Source: Clostridium sp.
GTDB taxonomy: Bacteria; Bacillota; Clostridia; Lachnospirales; Lachnospiraceae
Direction of reading: 5' to 3'
Assembly (NCBI GenBank): GCA_023664325.1
Contig: JAMPFS010000022.1
Span: 1 to 50,378, forward strand
DNA length: 50,378 nucleotides
The notes below the pieces were generated by a model. It was not told the DNA's origin, did no database searches, and saw nothing but the letters and a program-made list of their open reading frames with translations. A program made the position numbers and the translations under genes. Positions 27,279 through 34,260 of the stretch are shown here, piece by piece. Positions within the stretch are counted from its first letter, which is position 1. The number at the start of each line of letters is the position of its first letter.

Positions 27279-27971
27279 TTGTTAAAGGAAAATTACAAAG
27301 CGGTTCAACAGCAGGTTATTGATACAGCGATTGGCTGTGGGCGCAATCCGGATGAGATTACCCTGATTGCTGTCAGCAAGACAAAACCATTGTCTGATAT
27401 GGAGGAGCTGATCACGATTGGCGTATCAGAGTTTGGAGAAAACAAAGTACAGGAACTTTGTGACAAATATGAGAAGGTTTCTGTTCCTGTGCATTTTCAC
27501 CTGATTGGACATTTACAGACGAACAAGGTGAAATATGTGGTTGACAAGGCATGTCTGATTCATTCGGTGGATTCCATAAAGCTTGCAAAGGAAATCCAAA
27601 AAGAGGCTGTGAAGAAGAATTGCACGGCAGAGATTTTAATTGAGGTCAATGTGGCAGAGGAAGACAGTAAATTTGGTTTGAAGGTTTCCGAAGTGGAATC
27701 TTTTATACAGGAAATCAGTACATATTCTAATCTGCATGTCAACGGATTGATGACAATTGCGCCATTTGTCGAAAATCCGGAAGAAAATAGAAAACATTTT
27801 CGCACTTTAAAGCAATTATCACTTGACATAATATCGAAAAACATTGATAATATTGATATGAATGTCTTATCTATGGGTATGACAAATGATTTTAAAGTGG
27901 CAATTGAAGAAGGAGCTACCATGGTGCGGGTTGGCACAGCCATTTTTGGCGCCAGGAACTATAACATATAA
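27279..27971 (+). CDS. YggS/YlmE-family PLP-binding protein
   Basis: About 230 aa. This single-domain PLP protein has a type III fold and takes part in PLP homeostasis; it has no clear enzymatic activity. The PLP lysine is in ITLIAVSKTKP near residue 35. HFHLIGHLQTNKVKYV, LIEVNVAEEDSKFGL and LSMGMTNDF follow in family order. I prefer the TTG at 27279, placed 8 bases after AAAGAGG; a GTG at 27270 overlaps that site. It precedes sepF, as ylmE precedes ylmF in Bacillus. Confidence 0.92.
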   Translation: MLKENYKAVQQQVIDTAIGCGRNPDEITLIAVSKTKPLSDMEELITIGVSEFGENKVQELCDKYEKVSVPVHFHLIGHLQTNKVKYVVDKACLIHSVDSIKLAKEIQKEAVKKNCTAEILIEVNVAEEDSKFGLKVSEVESFIQEISTYSNLHVNGLMTIAPFVENPEENRKHFRTLKQLSLDIISKNIDNIDMNVLSMGMTNDFKVAIEEGATMVRVGTAIFGARNYNI

Positions 27972-27983
27972 AGGAGATTTATC

Positions 27984-28550
27984 ATGGCAAAAAGCGGTAT
28001 GAACAAGTTTATGGATTTTCTTAGATTGACAGATCCGGAAGAAGACGACTGGGATGATGATTTGTTCGATGATGAGGAGGATGATGACGATTACTATGAA
28101 CCTCCTAAGAAAAAAGTAAAAGAAAAACCGGCAAAGCAATATTATGAAGATGATACGGAAGATGATTATTATGAGACAAAAAGACCCAAAGCAAAACCTG
28201 TAAGAACTTCAAATCCAAGTAAATTAGTATCTATTAACAGCCGTAATAATAATAGGAGTAGTAATCAAGTGTATGTAATTAAACCACAGGAATTTAATGA
28301 AGCGCAGAGAGTAACGGATTATTTAAAAGAAGGTCGAACCATTGTCATCAATATGGAGGGAATTGAGGTTCATGCAGCACAACGGATCATTGATTTTATT
28401 GGTGGCGCATGTTATGCATTAGATGGTTCCCTACAGGCTATTTCTGCAAATATTTTTATTGCAGCTCCAAGAAATATTGATGTTTCCGGTGATTTAAGGG
28501 ACGAGATTTTGAATGGATCTACAGTATCCCCTGAATTGACTGCATTTTAG
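27984..28550 (+). CDS. sepF: Cell division protein SepF
   Basis: 188 aa. SepF tethers and bundles FtsZ at the membrane. The N-terminal helix MAKSGMNKFMDFLRL can act as a membrane anchor. A very acidic linker rich in Asp, Glu and Tyr spans residues 17-75. The conserved SepF core runs from about residue 93 (VYVIKPQEFNEAQRVTDYL) to 170 (RIIDFIGGACYALDGS). It lies 12 bases after yggS and upstream of divIVA. Confidence 0.95.
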   Translation: MAKSGMNKFMDFLRLTDPEEDDWDDDLFDDEEDDDDYYEPPKKKVKEKPAKQYYEDDTEDDYYETKRPKAKPVRTSNPSKLVSINSRNNNRSSNQVYVIKPQEFNEAQRVTDYLKEGRTIVINMEGIEVHAAQRIIDFIGGACYALDGSLQAISANIFIAAPRNIDVSGDLRDEILNGSTVSPELTAF

Positions 28551-28641
28551 TTTACGAAAGGCAAAGCCAGGCAGATGCCTGCATATCGTTTCTCATAAGG
28601 GTATAAATAAAGAATAATGTATTAGGGTAGGAGGAAGCCAT

Positions 28642-30555
28642 ATGTTAACACCGGTAGACGTACAAAACAAAGTATTTAAAGGCGGCATCGGATTTGATAA
28701 AAAAGATGTTGATGCATTTATGAAGGATTTATCCTCTGATTATGAACAGTTATACCGTTCAAATGTAGAATTGAAAGACAAAGTTGCAACCCTGACGGAA
28801 AGCCTTCAACATTACCGTTCGACAGAGGAATCTATGCAAAAAGCGCTTACTTTGTCAGAAAAAACAGCAGAGGAGACGATTATTGCTGCTAACGATAAAG
28901 CAAGACAGATTAATAATGAGGCTACCAAAAAAGCGGAAGCATTGCTCGCAGATGCAAAACAGGAGTTGGCAGAGACAAAGGATGAAATATTTAGACTTCA
29001 ACAGCTCCATGCCAAATTCAAGGCGCAATACACAAAGATACTGGAAGGACAGCTTCAATTAATTGAGAATAAGGTTGTGGATATTGATTTAGGGGAAGGA
29101 TATGATATTGGGAACTTTCAGGATGCGGGATTTGGCGGTTCCGGTCTTGGAGGCGGTTTAGGCTCTCTTGGAGAGGGTGGCGGCTATACCGGTGCCAGCT
29201 CCTTTGATTCGGGTTTTGGCGGTTCCAATCAGGGCTTCTTAAATACCGATCCATTTGCGGATGCAGCAAATGGCGGAGGTCGTTTCAGCAGCCAGACCGG
29301 AAAAGGATTTACCGGCAGCTCATCTTCCAATAAGGCAAAAAGTACGGGTTCATCCAGTGAGAGCAAATCCTCTCTGAATGTTAAAAAGACAAATGCAGAT
29401 GCTACGAAGGTTCGGAAGAATTTTAACGCCGCAGGACAGGCAAAGCCTGCTCCGGAACAGCCGAAAGCCGAACCTCAAAATACAGCAGCCGCTGCACCAA
29501 CACCGCAGCCGGCTAAAGCAGCTCCAAACACAGCACATACTGCACCTGCTTCCAATACTTCGGCTGCGCCAACACCACATGCGGCAGCCACTCCACATGC
29601 AGCGGCTGTAACGGCACATGCTGCACCTACCCCAAATGTTACGGCGGCAGCTCCAAAACCAGCACCAACAACTGCTACAGCCCAGCCAGTCACTCCGCAG
29701 CCGGTAAAACCTGCTGCCACGAATACACAGGCTTCCCAGGCAAAACCAAAGCCAGTGACACCACCACCGGTTAAGCCGGCTCCTGCGCCGCAGCCGGTAA
29801 AAGAAGATCTGCATAAGGAGAATATTGTTGCCGGTGAAGTAGAGGAGAAGTTGGATGAAAGCACCCTGATTGGCAATAATGATGATGACAGCGAAGGCTT
29901 CAGCTTTATGGAGGATACTTCGGATGCCGTTTATGAGGAAGAGACCGGTGTTGTAAGCGGCGAGGTAGAAGAAAAGCTGGATGAAAGTACCCTGATTGGC
30001 AATGATGATGATGACAGCGAAGGATTCAGCTTTACGGAGGATACTTCCGCTGTAGAACCGGAACAGCCACAATTTACGGAATCTTCCCCATCCGGTTACG
30101 ATGATGATGATATCATTAGCGGAGAAGTGGAGGATAAGGTTGACGAATCTATGATGCTGGAATCAGAGGATAATTATGATGAAGGTTTCAACTTTATGGA
30201 GAATGAAAATGACAGCGGATTTCAGGAACCGGACGCACCTTCTTTCAATGCATATCAGGATGAAAACGAAGATATTGCCTATGCCGGTGAGGTAGAGGAT
30301 AAGATAAATGAAGCAACCATGTTGGAATCAGAAGATAATTTAGAGGAAGGCTTTAATTTTGTTGTTGGCAATGATGCGGAAGAAGAAATTCCAACCATTT
30401 CATCCGGTCCTTCCCTTAATATTGATTTGGATTCCTTTACCCGCAATAACGAGGCAGAGGATGATGTATTAGTAGGGGATGTAGAGGAACCTGTCAATCA
30501 GTCAAATCTGATCGGTAATGCGGATGATGACAGTGAAGGCTTTGATTTCTTATAG
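28642..30555 (+). CDS. DivIVA-domain protein with long repeat-rich tail
   Basis: 637 aa, several times the length of typical DivIVA (about 160-230). The first 150 residues are DivIVA-like: LTPVDVQNKVFKGGIGFDKKDVDAFM, then a coiled coil. A Gly/Ser-rich stretch (about 155-245) and an Ala/Pro-rich stretch (about 265-390) follow. The last 240 residues comprise five acidic repeats built on GEVEEKLDES...DDDSEGFSF. DivIVA proteins bind curved membrane at poles and septa. The gene follows sepF by 91 bases with GGAGGAAG upstream. The tail suggests an extended partner-binding platform; this is inference. Confidence 0.87.
   Translation: MLTPVDVQNKVFKGGIGFDKKDVDAFMKDLSSDYEQLYRSNVELKDKVATLTESLQHYRSTEESMQKALTLSEKTAEETIIAANDKARQINNEATKKAEALLADAKQELAETKDEIFRLQQLHAKFKAQYTKILEGQLQLIENKVVDIDLGEGYDIGNFQDAGFGGSGLGGGLGSLGEGGGYTGASSFDSGFGGSNQGFLNTDPFADAANGGGRFSSQTGKGFTGSSSSNKAKSTGSSSESKSSLNVKKTNADATKVRKNFNAAGQAKPAPEQPKAEPQNTAAAAPTPQPAKAAPNTAHTAPASNTSAAPTPHAAATPHAAAVTAHAAPTPNVTAAAPKPAPTTATAQPVTPQPVKPAATNTQASQAKPKPVTPPPVKPAPAPQPVKEDLHKENIVAGEVEEKLDESTLIGNNDDDSEGFSFMEDTSDAVYEEETGVVSGEVEEKLDESTLIGNDDDDSEGFSFTEDTSAVEPEQPQFTESSPSGYDDDDIISGEVEDKVDESMMLESEDNYDEGFNFMENENDSGFQEPDAPSFNAYQDENEDIAYAGEVEDKINEATMLESEDNLEEGFNFVVGNDAEEEIPTISSGPSLNIDLDSFTRNNEAEDDVLVGDVEEPVNQSNLIGNADDDSEGFDFL
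29830..30555 (+). repeat. Five degenerate ~29-48-residue acidic repeats at the DivIVA C-terminus
   Basis: Five occurrences of G-(E/D)-V-E-(E/D)-x-hydrophobic-(D/N)-(E/Q)-(S/A) followed by an acidic run and (E/D)GF(S/N/D)F. Copies 1 and 2 are nearly identical at the DNA level (from 29830 and 29953). The last one ends the protein. Confidence 0.88.
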
Positions 30556-30584
30556 ACAAGAGCAGGGAGTAACAAAGAAACATT

Positions 30585-31127
30585 ATGAAACAATTAGAAA
30601 ATGATACAGTTACCCATAAGAATAACATGATTGCAGGCAGATTTCTTCCTGCAATCATTTCATTTCTTGTATTGGTGGCTATTGACCAGATAACCAAATA
30701 TGTTGTCATTCAAAATATGGCGTTATACGAGTCTGTTCCCCTCATAAAGGGAGTGTTTGAGATACATTATATACAAAATCCGGGTGCAGCATGGGGGATG
30801 TTTGCCAATCGGCAGCTCCTATTTACAGTCTGTACCATCATCATATTCGTAATTGGAATTACTGCATATTACAAATGTACCCAATTGGGAAAGTATACGG
30901 ATATCCGCATTTTACTTATTTTTATTTTAGCAGGGGGTCTGGGAAATTTTCTTGATCGGATACGATATGACTATGTCATTGATTTTCTTTATTTTAAGTT
31001 AATTAATTTTCCCGTATTTAATGTTGCAGACTGTTATGTAACCGTTGGTTTTATTTTATTACTGATCCTTGTATTCTTTAAATATAAAGAGGAAGATTTT
31101 GAAGATTTATTTAGCAAAAAGAGGTAG
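30585..31127 (+). CDS. lspA: Lipoprotein signal peptidase
   Basis: 180 aa with four membrane helices. It cleaves signal peptides of diacylated prolipoproteins. Family motifs are present: DQITKYVV near residue 33, NPGAAWGMF near 65, GNFLDRIRYDYVIDFL near 122 and FNVADCYVTVG near 145. The two catalytic aspartates lie in LDR and NVAD. It begins 29 bases after divIVA and is followed 3 bases later by the RluD-like gene. Confidence 0.96.
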   Translation: MKQLENDTVTHKNNMIAGRFLPAIISFLVLVAIDQITKYVVIQNMALYESVPLIKGVFEIHYIQNPGAAWGMFANRQLLFTVCTIIIFVIGITAYYKCTQLGKYTDIRILLIFILAGGLGNFLDRIRYDYVIDFLYFKLINFPVFNVADCYVTVGFILLLILVFFKYKEEDFEDLFSKKR

Positions 31128-31130
31128 TTT

Positions 31131-32048
31131 ATGGATTATACATTCACATATCCAGATATTTCTTCGGAGCGTATTGACAAATATCTCAGTGAACAACTGC
31201 CGGATTTATCCCGATCCTATGTGCAGCAATTACTCAAAGAACATAAAATTTTTGTGAACCAAAAGATATGCAAAGCGAATTACAGGTGTAAACCGGATGA
31301 CCGGATTGTGGTATATTATGAAGAACCAAAGGAATTAGAGGTTGTTGCAGAAAATATTCCCCTTGACATTGTATATGAGGATTCCTCTATTATCATTGTA
31401 AATAAGCCAAAGAATATGGTGGTGCATCCGGCTGCCGGACATGAAAACGGAACTCTTGTCAATGCATTGCTTTATCATTGCAGGGATTCGCTGTCTTCCA
31501 TCAATGGCGTGATTCGTCCGGGCATTGTACATCGGATTGACCGAAATACCACAGGTATTTTAGTGGTCTGTAAAAATGACCGGGCGCATAGGTTATTGGC
31601 AGAGCAATTAAAGGAACATTCCATAACCAGAAAATATCAAGCCATTTGTTATGGAACATTTCAGGAAATAGAGGGTACTGTAAACGCGCCAATTGGCAGA
31701 CATCCCGTTGACCGGAAAAAAATGGCAGTCAACCATAAAAATGGACGTGAAGCAATTACGCATTACAAAGTGCTGAAGAACCTGTCAGGTAAATATTCTT
31801 ATATTGAATGTTCCTTAGAAACCGGACGGACACATCAAATCCGTGTCCATATGGCATCCATTGGACATCCCATACTTGGAGATGATGTGTATGGTCCTAA
31901 AAATCCCAAAATAAAAGGATTGGAAGGACAAACCCTGCATGCAAAGGTATTAGGCTTTATCCATCCGGATACCAATGCGTATATTGAATTTGACTCAGAA
32001 TTACCGGCATATTTTAAAGAATTATTGGAAAAGTATTCAGATCTTTAA
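31131..32048 (+). CDS. RluD-family 23S rRNA pseudouridine synthase
   Basis: 305 aa. An N-terminal S4 RNA-binding domain (RIDKYLSEQLPDLSRSYVQQLLKEHKIFVN) covers about residues 13-75. The catalytic domain includes NKPKNMVVHPAAGHENGTLVNALLYH and the active-site Asp in GIVHRIDRNTTGILVVCKN near residue 138, then LETGRTHQIRVH. It isomerises uridines in rRNA; the RluD-like layout next to lspA is standard in Firmicutes (ylyB position). The exact target site is inferred only. Confidence 0.93.
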   Translation: MDYTFTYPDISSERIDKYLSEQLPDLSRSYVQQLLKEHKIFVNQKICKANYRCKPDDRIVVYYEEPKELEVVAENIPLDIVYEDSSIIIVNKPKNMVVHPAAGHENGTLVNALLYHCRDSLSSINGVIRPGIVHRIDRNTTGILVVCKNDRAHRLLAEQLKEHSITRKYQAICYGTFQEIEGTVNAPIGRHPVDRKKMAVNHKNGREAITHYKVLKNLSGKYSYIECSLETGRTHQIRVHMASIGHPILGDDVYGPKNPKIKGLEGQTLHAKVLGFIHPDTNAYIEFDSELPAYFKELLEKYSDL

Positions 32049-32092
32049 ACACGATTTGTACCGCCAGCCGAGGGCGGGGATTGGAGATGCAT

Positions 32093-33163
32093 ATGAAAAA
32101 CAAAACATATCATGAAGAAGAAGAAATACACAATATATTGCTTATGCGAAATATCTTAGCTGAAATGCCACAGTATGTTTCCTCGTATTTCCGTTCTATA
32201 GAATATTCTAAGGCTCCCAGAACCCGTTTGGGTTATGCAAGGGATTTAAAACTTTTTTATGAGTTTTTATGTGAGAATAATCCTGCGCTGCATGGTAAAA
32301 AACCAGCCGATATCTCTGTCGATATTATAGACCGGTTAGAGGCGGAGGATATTGAAGAATATATGGATTATCTGAAAATTTATGAAAAGGATGGCAGGCA
32401 GTATACCAATAATGAAAATGCACTCAAACGCAAATTAGTTTGTCTGAGGGGATTTTTCTTATATCTGTACAAAAACAAAAAAATTCATGGAAATCCAACA
32501 ACTTTAGTAGATATGCCAAAGGTTCATCAAAAAGCAATTGTCCGAATGGAGGCAAATGAGGTTGCGCAATTCCTTGATAATGTAGAATTTGGGAATAAAT
32601 TAACCAATCATCAGCATGCCTATCACGAAAAATCCAGAAAACGAGATTTAGCGTTATTAACTTTAATGTTGGGAACCGGAATCCGTGTTTCAGAGTGTGT
32701 CGGGCTGGATATAAAGGATTTGGATTTTGATTATGATCGGATAAAAGTTGTGCGGAAAGGCGGAAATGAGGCATATATATATTTTGGTGCCGAAGCCAAA
32801 GAGGCTTTATTGAATTATTTGGAGGAACGAAAAGACATTGTAGCCGTGGAGGGACATGAAAATGCTTTATTCTTAAGTTCCCATAGAAAACGGATTTCTG
32901 TGCGCAGCGTTGAAAACATGGTAAAAAAATATGCGAGCATTACAACGCCTTTAAAGAAAATAACACCGCATAAATTGCGGAGTACATACGGAACATCTTT
33001 ATACCAGCAGACCTCTGATATATATTTAGTTGCGGATGTTTTAGGACATAAAGATGTCAATACAACCAAAAAGCATTATGCAGATATTGATGACTGGCAA
33101 AGAATGAAGGCTAAGGATGCGGTTACATTAAGAGAAACATCCAATAATAAGAAAAAAGAATGA
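32093..33163 (+). CDS. Tyrosine recombinase, XerS-like in size and layout
   Basis: 356 aa. The N-terminal SAM-like DNA-binding half contains RLGYARDLKLFYEFL. The catalytic half has all residues of the family: Arg198 in GTGIRVSE, the Lys in VVRKGG, HKLR at 293-296, His319 in LGHKDVNTT and nucleophile Tyr329 in KKHY. XerS proteins of streptococci are the same length and act alone at a dif site to resolve chromosome dimers; whether this one does so is inference. I chose the ATG at 32093 because GGAG lies 6 bases before it. It ends 7 bases before a facing-arm motif that could be its target. Confidence 0.87.
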   Translation: MKNKTYHEEEEIHNILLMRNILAEMPQYVSSYFRSIEYSKAPRTRLGYARDLKLFYEFLCENNPALHGKKPADISVDIIDRLEAEDIEEYMDYLKIYEKDGRQYTNNENALKRKLVCLRGFFLYLYKNKKIHGNPTTLVDMPKVHQKAIVRMEANEVAQFLDNVEFGNKLTNHQHAYHEKSRKRDLALLTLMLGTGIRVSECVGLDIKDLDFDYDRIKVVRKGGNEAYIYFGAEAKEALLNYLEERKDIVAVEGHENALFLSSHRKRISVRSVENMVKKYASITTPLKKITPHKLRSTYGTSLYQQTSDIYLVADVLGHKDVNTTKKHYADIDDWQRMKAKDAVTLRETSNNKKKE

Positions 33164-33170
33164 CACAATT

Positions 33171-33213
33171 TTCGTTAAACCTGGGTTTTGCGAAGAATTG
33201 CCTTTCGGTACGA
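33171..33213 (+). repeat. Facing-arm repeat A
   Basis: TTCGTTAAAC (33171-33180) and GTTTTGCGAA (33185-33194) form inverted arms matching at 8 of 10 positions, separated by CTGG. They are followed by GAATTGCCTTTCGGTACGA. The same sequence recurs as a direct repeat at 34155-34200, and inverted at 33906-33952. The layout of two arms around a short centre resembles a tyrosine-recombinase core site, but the spacers differ in length. Confidence 0.75.
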
Positions 33214-33423
33214 ATGCCCTCTTACGGCGACTTAAACACGCATATCACGCTGATTTCCGGAATGGAATCCGGCGGGGGAACGGCATGCCGAACGGCTGAA
33301 CCGTGAAACCGATAAATCATCCCGCCCTTTTGGGAACGGGAATTTGTGCATTCTGACGAAAAATGCGACCAACGACCAACGATTTCTTCCTATGTCGTAG
33401 TGGTCGGAAGAAATCACGCAAAT

Positions 33424-33680
33424 TGTATATTTATATATTAATATATATTATCGCGGGAAATTTCCGTGAATTTTGACAAAAACGGAATTTCGGGGTGTGC
33501 AACACAGTCTTGACTTCATGCACCCGTTTGTGCGGTATCCAATGCCTGTCAGCGCCCCTCTCCGAGAGGCACTGCCTGACAAGGCTACCCTGCACAAACC
33601 CCTAAAGTCAAGACCACGCTTTGTGCATTGCACACCCCTCACGGGAAACAATTATAATATATATATTATATATCCGCCTA
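33424..33680. repeat. Long imperfect foldback centred on 33563
   Basis: Nested helices, from outside in: AT-rich tracts near 33430-33452 with 33651-33675; TTTCCGTG with CACGGGAAA; GGGGTGTGCAA (33492-33502) with TTGCACACCCC (33628-33638); GTCTTGACTT (33507-33516) with AAGTCAAGAC (33605-33614); GTTTGTGC (33526-33533) with GCACAAAC (33592-33599); GCCTGTCAG (33544-33552) with CTGACAAGGC (33576-33585); apex CCTCTCCGAGAGG (33557-33569). Confidence 0.85.
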
Positions 33681-33905
33681 AGGCTTTTAAATGCCCGAAT
33701 TTTGAAAAACAAGTCCTGTTGGAGAAAATATACCAGACTGGATGGAAAATGTCAATATGGGGCAAAATCGAAGCTTTCAGACCCGTCTGAATGTCCTGCT
33801 TACGGGAACGCAGGTTGTGGCGGTGGCTCAGCCTACCGCCATCACACCTGCTGTCCTGTTTCCCCATAGCGTAAAATTTCCTGGGGTGTCTCCTGTCCGT
33901 CTGGA

Positions 33906-33952
33906 AGGCAATTCTTTGGACACTCCGTGCGCAAAACCCGCATTTAACGAAA
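33906..33952 (-). repeat. Facing-arm repeat C (inverted, interrupted)
   Basis: Read on the minus strand it gives TTTCGTTAAA, then TGCG, GGTTTTGCG, a 13-14 base insertion containing GGAGTGTCC, and AGAATTGCCT. It matches repeats A and B apart from the insertion. Confidence 0.6.
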
Positions 33953-34154
33953 TGTTGGCGGGCATTCCGCAGGAAATAAATCCCTGCTGCATGCCAACAC
34001 TGTTTTTTTCATGCACATGGATTTTTGGATGTATTTTCATGGGAGCATGCGCTCCGTGCCGAAATACGGCAATAAAAATACCAGGGGGTGTAAATCCATC
34101 CGCACTCAAAAAACGGACGGTCGTCAAAACATCCGCTGGATGTTTCTGTTGACT

Positions 34155-34200
34155 TTCGTTAAACAAAAGAGGTTTTGCGAAGAATTGCCTCTCGGTACGA
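34155..34200 (+). repeat. Facing-arm repeat B
   Basis: TTCGTTAAAC (34155-34164), spacer AAAAGAG, GTTTTGCGAA (34172-34181), then GAATTGCCTCTCGGTACGA. It is a direct repeat of 33171-33213, 984 bp away, with a spacer three bases longer. Confidence 0.75.
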
Positions 34201-34214
34201 GGATCTGAACTTAT

Positions 34215-34241
34215 GCAGGCAGCCGGTCATTGGCTGCCTGC
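34215..34241. terminator. Strong hairpin, possible terminator of the surface-protein gene
   Basis: GCAGGCAGCC pairs perfectly with GGCTGCCTGC around a 7-base loop, 20 bases beyond the stop of the minus-strand gene at 34261. No T tract follows on either strand, so it may be a processing or structural element instead. Confidence 0.5.
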
Positions 34242-34260
34242 CGTTCATCCCAAATAAGTA

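Larger units (their letters stand above)
33214..34154. other. Structured non-coding region between repeats A and B
   Basis: No convincing gene; the ORFs on both strands overlap and have no ribosome binding site. It contains many complementary segments. A hairpin GATTTCTTCC/GGAAGAAATC (33381-33390 and 33406-33415 region) has a loop able to pair with upstream GACCAACGAC. A giant foldback spans 33424-33680. TATGGGG (about 33746) pairs with CCCCATA (about 33863), enclosing GGCGGT-GGC/GCC-ACCGCC. GGGGTGTC (33882-33889) pairs with GACACTCC (33919-33926), and GTTGGC with GCCAAC lies near 33954-34000. This pattern suggests a large structured RNA or a decayed inverted element. Confidence 0.55.

Noticed and set aside
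29350..30072. 240-aa minus-strand ORF opposite divIVA
   Set aside because: A shadow of the low-complexity Ala/Pro and acidic repeat coding sequence; its composition is Cys/Trp/Arg-rich and unlike a real protein.
33480..33640. Group II intron (GTGTG at the foldback base)
   Set aside because: No domain V-like hairpin or reverse transcriptase is visible, and the helices do not fit the six-domain order.
33448..33651. Overlapping ORFs on both strands (33473-33790 plus, 33448-33651 minus)
   Set aside because: They lie inside the long foldback, mirror each other because of its symmetry and have no ribosome binding site.
33742..34166. ORFs of 136 aa (plus) and 112 aa (minus) in the structured region
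   Set aside because: Both overlap fully on opposite strands, include repeat C and have no plausible start signal or recognisable domain. I cannot exclude a decayed gene.
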